Assembly: GCA_030847615.1 (NCBI GenBank)
Contig: JAUMIR010000001.1
Coordinates: 250,483,187-250,547,186 of the forward strand
DNA: 64,000 nucleotides
Direction: 5' to 3'
From: Gambelia wislizenii
Taxonomy: Eukaryota; Chordata; Lepidosauria; Squamata; Crotaphytidae
The translations under genes were made by a program, and so were the position numbers. How positions within the stretch are numbered: position 1 is the stretch's first letter; the number at the start of each line of letters is the position of its first letter. The notes under the pieces are model-generated. The model made no database searches. It had not been told where the DNA came from and worked only from the letters and a program-made list of their open reading frames with translations. Below, one piece after another: positions 32,650 through 43,147 of this stretch.

Positions 32650-33755
32650 TGTGTTTGGGAGGGGGAGGGAATATAATGCTAACCCCATTCTTGAGATCCA
32701 CAGCCAATTCCTATGCACAGAGTCAGGGAAAACCACATAATTTGAGATGTAGGACCAACAATGCAGGCTCAGGGTCCCTTCCATGACACTGGAAGTAGGA
32801 GGCTATTCAGTTCTTCTTGTCCCCACCCTACCTTTCATTAAAGTATTTCTGTCATGTTCAAGTTTTTTAAAAAAAAATAAGCCAAAGGAAAAGTTACTTC
32901 TGAAGACCTAGGCTCCCATAACCCCCAGCTAGCTTTTCCAAAGATTTGCCCAGGATTTCATACTGGACAAAATATATCATTGCTACAAACCTCCCTTAAA
33001 TAAATGAGAATTATGCAGATGTTGTTGACAGGAGAGGTTTGAGGTGGATGATACTCATAACCCGGCAGTTCTCATGCGGAGAGTGTTCAGAAGCAACATA
33101 ACACGCTGAGCTGCTGCTCCCTTGTCACTGCAGTGGAATTCAGAGTGGATATTTATTACTCCTTGATACATTTAATCTTTTGTTATTGTGCTTTTTAATT
33201 AATACAAAATTGCTTTAAAAAGAAACGGGTAATTAATCATAATCTTAAGCAATTAACAGGAAATAATCCCACTTTGTTCAAGTCATAATGCAGTCATTTG
33301 GAGGTGATTATATGGATAATCCAATTGGATTTATTCCAGGGTGAGGCTGCAGCTCTCATTCATTAGGCCAATTACACTAGAATGTGCTGTAGGATTTCCA
33401 CCTCATAAATTTAAATATAATAGTAAAATGGAGTGTGTGACCTAATACAGTCACTGTACCATCCTTAGTTACTTTCCTAGGACCCAGCACAAAGTATGGG
33501 ATTCACCAGTCCAGCATTTGCCTTACCACAGACAGAACTGAGGTTCTGAGCAGAATAAGCAGATGTTCAAGATACTATGTGAAGAGAAAAACATCTTTGT
33601 ACCTTTTCCCTCAAGTATAAAGGCATTTTATAATTCTTATTTTTAAAATCTATTTAAGATTTACTTTTATATTTTGTCTTTTCTCCAACGAACCCAAGAT
33701 GGTGTGCATGCCTCTCCTCTTCCTTACTTTATTCTCACGGCAACCTTGTGAGGTA
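32650..33755. other. No gene recognised; possible unique/conserved stretch
   Basis: 33130-33440 is free of repeat hallmarks and dense in TAATTA/AATTAA-type words (TTTTTAATTAATAC, GGGTAATTAATCATAATC, AAGCAATTAACAGG). This can be seen in conserved regulatory DNA but also in plain A/T-rich DNA. No coding signal. Confidence 0.4.
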
Positions 33756-33759
33756 GATT

Positions 33760-34771
33760 GGGGCCTGTCTATACGAGGGGGGAAATGTGGATTGATGTAC
33801 ACTAACGCCAATTTGAAGCAGCTCCGATTTGTCTTAATGGTTTTTTGGCAAAATCACAGGCATGCGAAGCTATCTGAGTTTGCTGTCTCAACAGACATGC
33901 CTGCAAATCAAGATGGCGGGTGTGTGAGTGAATTACTCTCATTTTTATTGTCACCAGCAGCTGCCGCCAAACAATTTTTTTTTTAAAAAAAGAGCATATC
34001 TAAGATGCGGGAGTGTGATATTTTGGCTAAATAAATAAATAAAAAGGAGAAAAAAGTTGTTTTGTCACCTCAGCACATAATCGCTAAGGCGAAAATCCAG
34101 CATGGCAGTTCCAGGCACTTGCCTTGTTAGCAAGCTCTGCCCCCTGCCCATGTCCGACCAATCAACTTTCCACTTCCACTCTTATCGAGAATGTGAATGA
34201 ATGCAAATTAGATTATCCCACCAAGCGGGAATGCACATTCCCCATGGAGCTTTTTAAAAGCTTTGGGGAAAGCCAGGAAGGCTTTTCTTTTGGAGTTTTT
34301 TGGTGGATTTGACCCCTTTCCTTCTGAATACTGTAGATGGATACGGGATGCCATTTAGACAAATTGTATTCTTCTCGAATTCTAAGAGGAATATTTTCAC
34401 CTTTTAGGACTTTTTCGGACGCTGAAAAATAATGCAAGCAACCTCGTCAGCTTGCGAGGCTGCTGCGCTGCAAAGCGTCCCTTTCGTATGACGCTTGCCC
34501 CTGCCGGTACTGTTGTGGTACCGCAGGGAGAGTTGAGTGTCATATTTCGTCGTTTTTTTACTCACGAAAGTTGATCATGAGTAAAAAATGACGAAATATG
34601 ACGCTCAACTCTCTCCATGGTAACGCAACAGTACCGGCAGGGGCGAGCGTCATACGAAAGGGACGCTTTGCAGCTCAGCAGCCTCGCAAGCTGATGAGGC
34701 TGCTTGCATTACTTTCTTCGCATCCGAAAAAGTCCTAAGAGGAATATTTTCATCTTTTAGACACCCTCTGG
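33760..34771 (+). mobile_element. Long MITE (family A), interrupted by a foldback element
   Basis: The left end GGGGCCTGTCTATACGAGGG and the right end CTTTTAGACACCCTCTGG form poor inverted repeats. The interior matches 35270-35938 through GGCATGCGAAGCTATC, GTGAATTACT, GGCGAAAATCC, TTGTTAGCAAGCTCTGC, GACCAATCAACTTTCCAC and GATGCCATTTAGACA. The 329-bp foldback element at 34407-34735 breaks it just before its right end. Confidence 0.75.
34407..34735. mobile_element. Foldback MITE with 24-bp flanking repeats
   Basis: Starts GGACTTTTTCGGACGC and ends GCATCCGAAAAAGTCC. The stem closes around TTTTTTTACTCACG, loop, TGAGTAAAAAATG (about 34553-34589). Arms are highly complementary over about 140 bases (CCTGCCGGTACTGTTG against CAACAGTACCGGCAGG). 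The flanks are a direct repeat of 24 bases with one mismatch: 34383-34406 and 34736-34759, starting TAAGAGGAATATTTTCA. That is far longer than the 3-bp duplication of its relatives. Confidence 0.85.
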
Positions 34772-34774
34772 GCT

Positions 34775-35235
34775 AAGAGAGTGGCTCAGTCAAGGGAACT
34801 AAAACATTTTATGGTCGAATTGGAACTTCAACCTGGAGCCTTAGCCACTGTACCACAATGTCTCTTTTATCTCATTCATTCAACCATCAATCTCTGATCA
34901 AAGTGTGGCCTTAGGGCTGCATGCAACCCCCACCCTGCCTTCAAAGCTCTATTTGCAGCCACAATCTTCCTCCCTCAAAGTCTCATGAGCTGCCTTTTTT
35001 TCTGGGAAGACTGGATACATTTGTTTATTTTATTGATTAAAATACACATATCCTTGCCTGCTAGCCAAAGATCTCAGGGTGGCATACAATAAAATCAACT
35101 TGACCAACTGAAAATAATGTAAAAAATCAAAATGATTTTAAAAGGTTAAAACACATTTTAAAAATTATCAAGGTAAGACTGATTAAAACTGGTTGCAATA
35201 GTCTAAAACAATTCAAAACCACATACGTATAAAAC
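34775..35235. other. No gene recognised
   Basis: 35020-35110 is a fragment of the TATTTTATTGATTAAAATAC / GGTGGCATACAATAA repeat, A/T-rich. Confidence 0.4.
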
Positions 35236-35269
35236 CAGTTAGGCCCCAGACGCATTTGTAAACAACTAT

Positions 35270-35938
35270 GGTGTTGTGTATATGAGGCAAAAAAATGTGG
35301 ATTGCTCCACAGTAATGGCATTTTGTAGCAGCTGCTATTTGCCTTAATAATTTTGGGGGCAGATTGCAGGCATGCGAAGCTATCCGCGTTTGCTGTGCAA
35401 ACGGGAATGCCTGTGAGTCAAGATGGTGTCCACGAGTGAATTACTGTACTTGTGGTTTTACTTACCTCAGTTTGCTGCCGCTGGGCAGTATTTTTTTTTC
35501 AAAAGAACATATCCAAGGTGTGAAAGAATGACCTTTTGCTTTAACAGAAAAGCAAATTACCCCCCTCCCCGCCATTTTATTGCCTTAGTGCCTTAGTGCT
35601 TGCTCCCTAAGGTGAAAATCCATCCTGGTGGCTCCAGGAGCTTGCCTTGTTAGTAAGCTCTGCACACATGTGACCAATCAGCTTTCAACGTCTGCTTGTA
35701 TAGGGAAAGCAAATCAAATCAAATCACTTGTCCCAGCAAGCCGGAACATGCATTGCCCCTGCTGTTTTTAAAAAAAAATGTCAGGAAAAGCTGTGAAAGC
35801 TTTTCCCATGGAGTCTATGGTGGTTGGGGCCCCCTTCCTTCCCAATACATCAAAATGATGCAGAACCCCATTGAGACAGATTGTATTCTCCTTGCATTCT
35901 GTGAGGAGTATTTTTGCCATTTAGACAACCCCTGTGGT
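35270..35938 (+). mobile_element. Long MITE (family A), uninterrupted copy
   Basis: Runs parallel to 33760-34771 over its whole length, in the same orientation, without the foldback insertion. It shows what the empty site looks like: CTGTGAGGAGTATTTTTGCC then ATTTAGACAACCCC. Confidence 0.75.
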
Positions 35939-35977
35939 TTCACTTGGTACTGGAATAACAGCAGTGTCGGTGTCATT

Positions 35978-36311
35978 GGACATTTTCAGACGTCCCTTAC
36001 CGCGAAAGCAGCCTCCGGAGCAGTAACAAGGCTGCTGCGCGGCAGGGGGTCAATTTCGTATGATGCTGTCCCTCTCTCGGGATCGTCCGTCGAGAGAGTT
36101 CCGGTTAGCATTGAAGGTGGCCGTGCTATTTTTCACTCACAGAAGTTGTCTGTGAGTAGAAAATAGCGCGCCCGCCTTCAATGCTAGCCGGAACAGTCAC
36201 GGACAATGCCGAGAGAGGGACGTCGTCATCCGAAATCGACTCCCTGCCGCGCAGCAGCCTCGTTACTGCTCCGGAGGCTGCTTGCGCAGTAAGGGGCATC
36301 TGAAAATGTCC
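35978..36311. mobile_element. Foldback MITE
   Basis: Starts GGACATTTTCAGACG and ends CATCTGAAAATGTCC. The centre is GCTATTTTTCACTCAC, loop, GTGAGTAGAAAATAGC (about 36123-36166). ATT flanks both sides (35975-35977 and 36312-36314). Arms such as AGCAGCCTCCGGAGCAGTAA pair with their distant complement. The arms overlap in wording with the foldback at 34407 (GAGGCTGCT) but are otherwise distinct. Confidence 0.9.
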
Positions 36312-36319
36312 ATTCAGAC

Positions 36320-37535
36320 CTCTAAGGGGAGGGTATTTTGTAACTGGGGTGCCACAGCAGAGAAGGCCCTTTCTCCTGTCTTCCCAAAGTATATGACCCT
36401 TATTGATAGGACACAGAGGAAGCCCTTCCAGCAGGCTTCAAACTTTGGGCAGGCATACTGTATATAAGGAGAGGTGCTCCTTCAAGTATTGATCCCAAGC
36501 CATTTAGTGCTTTAAGTACTATTCCCAGAACCCTGAATACAGAACTGGAACCTTCCAGAAACGGCAGTTCATCTTTTACCATATGAGAATAAAAGGAACT
36601 TGTTTTTCAAAACCAGAAGAGAAACACTGTCCACTTTTGGTTTTCTTTTTCCTCTTTAGTAGTCCACATGGGAAGAAAAATGGCTCCCAAACAGGTTGAA
36701 GTTGCTCACCTCTGCTCTAATCAGCTAAAGGAACCCAAGGAAGTGATCCTTAAAATCGGTGAATTCTTCTGTCTGACACCAAGAGGCCCTCCCAAATTTT
36801 CATCAAAGTATGAAAACTAAAAGTTTCCCAACAATTTCCCTCATATATTAAAGAACAAACATGCATGAGCTCACACTCTTGAGCTGGGTTTTGTCTTCAG
36901 TGAATCCCAGCTATGCAGGAGAGGCAAAAGGCAAGCAGGCTGTTTTGAGGATTCATGCACTGCTTTCTGCTCCCTTCCCCCACATGGCAAGGCTGTGCGA
37001 TTGCTCCGATTTACATCAAGGAGCCAAGTCTCCCTGGGTGCCCTGTCCGTGGCACAGAAGCTGAGGAGACTGATCTGCAAAGTGTTTTATGTGGAGTCAT
37101 GATCTTGTCTCCAAAGTTAAAGACTGAAATATGCTTCTCTCTTTCAGTAATATCACAGAGTGACTTGACTGGCACAGAGATTTATACATCACTCCATCAA
37201 GGATCTTGTCAGGAGAATAGATCAGAGACCAAATGGAATACCAGCAGCACGGAGGGTGGGGGGAGAACACAAGCACATGCCTGAGGTCAGTGCTAGAGTC
37301 TTGCCACATCCAGCACCTGTCTATCGAGGGCAGGAGGTGGGACTTGGCACTGACCTCTTTCTCAGCTGACATCCAAAGCCAGTTTTGCAAGAAGAAAAGA
37401 AGGCATGAGGAAAAGAAAATAAGCGGAAGGGTTGATAGGGCTGGGCTGGGCTGGGGAGGGAACCGGAGGGAAGAATCAGGTTAATCAAGGAGGAAAAGAG
37501 ACAACTTTTCAATTGCTTTGAAGCCTTCAATGCCA
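36320..37535. other. No gene recognised
   Basis: 36400-36580 resembles a decayed repeat 3' part (CCAAGCCATTTAGTGCTTTA). 37410-37480 is G-rich. Several short frames overlap without motifs. Confidence 0.4.
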
Positions 37536-37539
37536 TATC

Positions 37540-37640
37540 TCATAGAGTCATAGAATCATAGAGTTGGAAGAGATCCCACAAAGGCCATCCAGTCCAACCC
37601 TCTTCTGCCATACAGGAATACACAATCAGACAGATGGCCA
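37540..37640 (-). repeat. CR1 LINE 3' tip
   Basis: CATAGAGTCATAGAATCATA then GAGTTGGAAGAGATCCCACA; only the last roughly 100 bases of CR1. Confidence 0.8.
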
Positions 37641-37707
37641 TCCACTCCTTGGTCTTCAATCGATGGATTGTCAAGGTCTTAGGCAGATGGTAGAGCTTGG
37701 GGAAGTT

Positions 37708-38160
37708 CATAGAATCATAGAATCATAGAGTTGGAAGAGACCACAAGGGTCATTTAGTCCAACCCCCTGCCTTGCAGGAATACCCAGACAAAGCACTCCC
37801 AACAGATGGCCATCCAGTTCAAAAACCTCCAAAGAAGGAGACTCCACTACACTCCAAGGCAACGCATTCCACTGCTGAACAGCTCTTACTTTCAGGATAT
37901 TCTTCCCAATGTTTAGGTGGAATCTCTTTTCCTGTAGTTTGAGTCCATTGCTCCGTGTCCTAGTCTCTCGAGTAGCAGAAAACAAGCTTGCCCCATGCTC
38001 AGTATGACATCCCTTCACATATTTACACATGGCTATCATGTCACCTCTCAACATTCTCTTCTCCAGGCTAAACATACCCAGCTCCCTAAGCCACTCCTCA
38101 CAGGGCATGGATTTCAGATCTCCCACCATTTTGGTTGCCCTCCTCTCATTGTCCAGAGTT
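37708..38160 (-). pseudogene. CR1 LINE 3' fragment with ORF2 end
   Basis: Minus strand. The octamer tail lies at 37708-37730. The decayed ORF2 C-terminus has [53 protein letters not shown] and NALPWSVVESPSLEVF in the frame from 38129 to 37707. Same protein as at 39.0 and 44.4 kb. 5'-truncated and inactive. Confidence 0.88.
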
Positions 38161-38169
38161 GTTCATTGG

Positions 38170-38960
38170 GACTCCAACTTTCAGAATCTTCCAGCCAGCA
38201 TGGCCATTGTGGGATTCTGGGGCCCAAATAACCCCCATACATTTCCAAGCAGTGGCAGTGGGTGACTCCAATGTCAATGAGACAGTGCATCTGCTCTGGG
38301 TTTTAGTGTGAACTTTAAAGGAGGTAGGCTAGTCAGCCTCAGAAGAACGGAAGAGCAAACCCCTTCTATACAAATTCTGCCAAGAAAACCCCTCATAGGT
38401 TCAGCTATGGTTGTCATAAGTTGGAAATGTCTTGAAGCCATGCCATAACAAAAAATGCACCGTGTACCCTATCCTCTCAGTACCTTGGATCAGACCCAGG
38501 ACAGATTCACTAACACAACTCTGAAACCACCAGCCATCGCTGTTTTCAAGCTCTGGTCAAATGGAAGAATTATATTTTTTATGTCTCTTTTTCAGAGGCA
38601 GAGGGAAAGAGAAAAGAGATCAACTGAGAAATAGAGGAGAAAGTAGCAGGAAGAGAAAAAGTGAGCTAGAAACACAGAGGAAAAAAAAGGTGAAAGGGTC
38701 ATATGCTAAATGCTGCATCCAATGAAATGGGCTGAAATCCGCAAAAGCTTATGCCAAATTACATGTATTAGTCTTTAAGGTGCCACAAGACTCCTTGGTG
38801 TTTATAAGAAACAACAAAAAGTGAGTCTCATGTAGAAAAGTCGCTGAAGCTCATACTTAGCGGATTTGGAAAACCAACTCACTCAGGCTGCTTACAACGT
38901 TGATGATCAAATGAATGCCATGTCCCTAAGAGGCTGTTGTCTGGTTCACCAAATAGTAAT
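38170..38960. other. Old repeat fragments, no gene
   Basis: 38160-38222 is a 'GCCAGCATGGCCATTGTGG' MITE fragment. 38240-38330 (+) and 38465-38560 (-) are pieces of the unnamed repeat listed at 3905. 38720-38800 has 'GCTGAAATCCGCAAAAGCTT' and 'AGTCTTTAAGGTGCCACAAG', a widely dispersed vertebrate repeat phrase. Confidence 0.45.
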
Positions 38961-38964
38961 GGCT

Positions 38965-39990
38965 TGAGGGCAGTACATGCAAAAAGGATCTAGGAGTCTT
39001 AGTGAACCACAAACTGAACATGAGTCAGCAGTGTGATGCAGCAGCTAAAAAAGCCAATGTGATTCTAGGCTTCATTAATAGGAGTATAATGTCTAGATCA
39101 AGGAAAGTAATAGTGCCACTCTAGTCTGCTTTGGTCAGACCTCTTCTGGAATACCCTGTCCAGTTCTGGGCACTAAAATTCAGGAAGGATATTGAGAAGC
39201 TAGAACATGTCCAGAGGAGGGTAACCAGGATGGTGGGAGGGCTGGAAGCCATGCCCTATGAGGAGCGGCTTAGGGAGCTGGGCATGTTTAGTCTGGAGAA
39301 GAGAAGGTAAAGAGGGGACATGATAGCCATGTTTAAGTATTTGAAGGGATGTCATACTGAGGATAGAGCAAGCTTGTTTTCTGCTGCTCCAGAGACTGGA
39401 ACACGGAGCAATGGGTTCAAATTACAGGAAAAGAGATTCCACATAAACATTAGGAAGAACTTCTTGACAGTAAGGAGATTTTCAGATGGGGAAATTATTC
39501 CCCAGGGAGATCAGGACAGAATTGTTTCTGTCCCGGAAGCAGCGCCGCGTCGCACATCCACTTCCCTCTCCCGATCTCCTGTTGTCCTGATGCTGTCCTT
39601 GTTCTATTTCCATGCCGGTCCCTTCCGCGATATTTTATTAATGAGAGTTTGTCATTAATAAAAAGAAATAGAACAAGAACAGCGTCAGGACAACGGAAGA
39701 TCGGGAGAGGGAAGTGGGCGTGTGAAACGTGGCACTGCTTCCAGGACAGAAACAATTCTGTCCCAATCTTCCCGGGGAATAATTTCCCCATCTGAAAATC
39801 TTCTAAGTAAGAGCTGTTCAGAAGTGAAATACACTGCCTGGGAGTGTAGTGGAGTCTCCTTCTTAGGAGGTTTTTAAACAGAGGCTGGATGGCCATCTGT
39901 CGGGAATGCTTTGATTGTGTATTCCTGCAAAGCAGGGGGTTGGACTGGATGGCCCTTGTGGTGTCTTCCAACTCTATGATTCTATGATTC
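38965..39990 (+). pseudogene. CR1 LINE 3' part, split by a foldback MITE
   Basis: Plus strand. The ORF2 C-terminus reads [65 protein letters not shown], then after a stop DMIAMFKYLKGCHTEDRASL. At 39473 the sequence is broken by a foldback element and resumes at 39804 with GTAAGAGCTGTTCAG. It ends in the CR1 tail ATTCTATGATTCTA. The foldback therefore post-dates this CR1 copy. Confidence 0.88.
39474..39803. mobile_element. Foldback MITE inside CR1
   Basis: Starts GGAGATTTTCAGATGGGG and ends CCCCATCTGAAAATCTTC. The centre is ATTTTATTAATGAG, loop, GTCATTAATAAAAAG (about 39631-39664). TAA flanks both sides (39471-39473 and 39804-39806). Arms contain CAGGACAGAATTGTTTCTGT and its complement. The position inside a known CR1 sequence fixes the borders well. 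Confidence 0.9.
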
Positions 39991-40111
39991 TAATCTTGAT
40001 TTTCTGAGCACATACAGTTCGGGAAGGTACCCAGGAGCAAGGTTGCTGTGGAGCAGGGGAGTAGCTATGTGGGAGGGGCAGAATGGAGGGCCTTGTACCC
40101 AAGTAAGAATT

Positions 40112-40342
40112 CTCTCCCTCCTCCCTTTTCATTCAACCCCCAAATTTCTAGCATTGCGGTAACTTGAAAATTCAGCTGAGCATTTGGAAAAACAGTTTAG
40201 GCATTAAAAAAGGGGAAGGGAGAATTAGCAGAGGAATGCAAACACAGCAAATAGAAGAGTTGCAGGCGTAAATGTTTTCAGTGTCTCACTCTCTCCGCAA
40301 TGCTGGAAAGTTGGGGAATGAAGGAAAATTTCATTGGGAGGG
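40112..40342 (-). mobile_element. Small MITE (family C)
   Basis: Opposite orientation to 9569 and 21099. CCCCAAATTTCTAGCATTGC then GGTAACTT on the left, GTGTCTCACTCTC in the middle, and GAATGAAGGAAAATTTCATT on the right. Confidence 0.65.
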
Positions 40343-40369
40343 AATTTATTTTGGGATGCAATGACTTCA

Positions 40370-40402
40370 CACACACACACACATACACACACACACACAC
40401 AG
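40370..40402. repeat. (CA)n microsatellite
   Basis: CA dinucleotides with one TA interruption. Confidence 0.93.
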
Positions 40403-40409
40403 CTATACA

Positions 40410-41360
40410 TACGCCTGTGGGGAGCCATAGCTTGCATGATCAAATCTCTTGGCAGAAATGGAGGTTGGTGGCCCAGGAACGAAAAGCAGAAATGGCTGCC
40501 ATCCCGTCTTGTGCCCAGGATGGTCCAAAGAACCATTACAGCTGTTCTTTAGGGCTGGAGCCCCACTTCATAGACATGTGCCTGTACTCTCTGTGCCATG
40601 GAAGGAGACAGAGGGGGGAATGAGAAACATGGTGACTGGGATCCCCTGGGACCCCACACACTGCCGAAAGAGGGTGGTGAGGACAATGAGGAGTTTGGCT
40701 ATTATTCTGAAAGTCCATTGGAGGTAAGCAACTAGGCGGGGAAGTAGACTGGGAAAATCTCTTCTTTTTCAGCCGCTTAAGGAGCCCCTGTCATCATCTT
40801 CCTCACTCTCTCCCTGTTCCGTGGCAGGAACTGGTGGGGGGCACAATGGTGTGGTGGCCCCAGGGCCTGGCTCTTCATATTCCACCCTAGCTCTGCCCCC
40901 TGCCCCTGGTCAAGAGTGCAAGGATTTTTGATTAGCAGAGACATCATTTGCTATTCACATCAGGCTTTCTCTAAGCTTAGCTATAATCCTTGCAGAAATG
41001 GGGACTGGGGGAAGAGGATATTCCTTGTAATAATATATTATTCTTGTTGCAGTGCAAAGCATTCTGTGGTGGTTTGATCTTGACAAAGCAGTTAAACTCT
41101 TTAGCTTCACCAGAACCAAAAACTCCTCACATCTTATGAGGTGGGCATGAATAGCACCAGAACAGATATTGACTGATTGATTGGATTTCTATCCCGCTTT
41201 TCTCCCAAGATGGGATTCGAGGCAGCCTTTATTTATATGGATCAACAATCGATTTGCCGATCCCCCTTGGAAACATGGCTGTGGGTCTGTTGTGATGAGC
41301 ATTTGCCCTTCAACATTTGCACTATTGCCAGAGACATGTCATTTGCTAGGAACCAGGAGT
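40410..41360. other. No gene recognised
   Basis: Short overlapping frames near 40300-40730 have no motif. 41185-41225 is a fragment of the 'TTTCTATCCCGCTTTTCTCC' repeat. Confidence 0.45.
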
Positions 41361-41364
41361 CCGT

Positions 41365-41515
41365 TCACACTGCATAATCACAGGGCTGGGATAGTTCTGG
41401 CTGAGAATTCTAAGTATCTCATGAAATTTCAAATCCCAGGATTTCATAGGATGTTGCCATGTCAATTAAAGTGGAATCATAGCGCTATAATTATGTAGTT
41501 TGAAAGGACTCCAGA
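41365..41515. mobile_element. MITE of the 'AAATCCCAGGA' type
   Basis: TTCACACTGCATAATCACAG on the left, CAAATCCCAGGATTTCATAG in the middle, and CTATAATTATGTAGTTTGAA then AGGAC on the right. Confidence 0.55.
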
Positions 41516-41519
41516 AGTT

Positions 41520-42445
41520 CCCCATGAGGCTGCTAGAGATTGCTCTCCCCGCCCCCGCAATAGCTGCCATACAAGGACTGAAGCTCTGAGCACAATTTAT
41601 TTATGTATGTATTTATTTATGGTATTTATACCCCACTTTTCAGCTACAAAGGCTCTCAGAGCAGCTTACAAATTGTTAAGCAATAACACTTTACACATCT
41701 ACACCACATTATAATATACTAGGCGGTTTCCAATGTGTGTTAGCTAAATGCCCCCACAAGCCAGGTACTTGTTTTACTGACCTATGAAAGGATGGAAGGC
41801 TGAGTGAACCTTGGAGCCCTTGGGATCCACATGCATTCCATGTGAATGTCACAGGTTTAGTGCCTGTCATCTCCAGTTAAAGGTCACTGTCTGAAACCCC
41901 AGTGAACGTCTGCTACTTCTTGTACAGATGGAGATGCCACCAAGCAGTTCATTATTTTCAGAACTGCACTACCTACAAGGTCTTGCGTGGTATAACCTGA
42001 ACCCTATTTTTAAGTTTGCAGTGTTAGCATATTATTTGATTTACAGCCAGTGGTCTTTGTGCAGCGTCACTGAGTTGTAATATGCATCGTTTTATTATCC
42101 ACTCTATTTAAGGGTTCGTATAAACTGTAAAATACACTTTGCATGATGACTTCATCTTTAATGGAATTTCCTTAAACGATATGAGGAAATAGTGAACGCT
42201 TTAAAAAGGAATTTTGCCAGACCCTTGAGTGATCTTTTAATACAAGCTTGACTGTACCTCATTTACACATGTTTTATGCAGTTAGCTGTCAAAGGTGTTC
42301 ATGTGTGAAAGTGGAATTGTATTATTTTTATTACTTGAAAGGAAGCACTGAGTTATGCCTAATGTTGTTGTCGCATTCTGGGTTGACTTACACAAAGGAC
42401 AGCCCAAGCCAATAAATTTCTCCTCAGCGGTAAGCCCCAATGAGT
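41520..42445. other. No gene recognised
   Basis: 41595-41690 is a TATTTATTTATGGTATTTAT repeat fragment with CAGAGCAGCTTACAAATTG. 42050-42250 is A/T-rich, repeat-free in appearance. No coding. Confidence 0.4.
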
Positions 42446-42449
42446 TCTG

Positions 42450-42650
42450 TTGGGGCCCATTCACACCACACAATTATAGCACTATGATTCCACTTCAATT
42501 GTCATGGCAACTTGCTGGGAGGTCCTGGGTTTGGCAGTTGAAGGAGACGCCGTTAGAACCCTCTGCCAGAAAATTCTCCTCTGATCATAGCAGGCAGCTG
42601 TGGCTGTTAATGTGGAAATATGGCCCTATAACTGTGAAGAATATCACATG
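42450..42650. mobile_element. MITE related to 41365-41515
   Basis: CATTCACACCACACAATTAT then AGCACTATGATTCCACTT is the inverse of the right side of the 41365 element. The interior with GAGGTCCTGGGTTTGG keeps the palindromic middle. The right end CCTATAACTGTGAAGAATAT is decayed. Confidence 0.5.
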
Positions 42651-42659
42651 AGGGACAGT

Positions 42660-43010
42660 GCACAATTGCACTGGCTTTGTTCCTCTCTTTTTAACTGTTC
42701 CTTATCACATGATGTTGTGGCTCCCCCATCATTAGATCACTGTGAAATCAAACATTTTCCTTGTTGGGAAAAATACTTTAATGGCTCCCAATATCACTAC
42801 TGTCCAACTATGGCTTTTGATGTAAATTTCCCTGCAGTTTCGATATTAGCTGGTCTGGTTGTCCCATGTGGGTGTGGTTCCCCTCTCTTCTCTCTCCCTA
42901 TTCCTTGGCAAGGTGAAGTCACTCCACTTCTAGTACTCAAGCAAGGAGGACATCATAGTTCATAGGAAAAACCACTCTGATCTTTTTACTCCTGTTCCCC
43001 TGTGGTTTTT
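42660..43010. other. No gene recognised
   Basis: A plus frame of 121 codons (42600-42965) starts in the preceding MITE and has no motif. Confidence 0.45.

Positions 43011-43013
<3 letters not shown>

Positions 43014-43052
<39 letters not shown>
43014..43052. repeat. (CA)n microsatellite
   Basis: CACATA then about 16 CA units. Confidence 0.95.
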
Positions 43053-43054
<2 letters not shown>

Positions 43055-43147
43055 TTTTTTTATGCAACTGCGCAGTTGCACTACTGTAGGAATAAAAACA
43101 GTTTTGGGCAGTTAAAGCTGCACAATTGTGGCAGCCCAAGAGAAATA

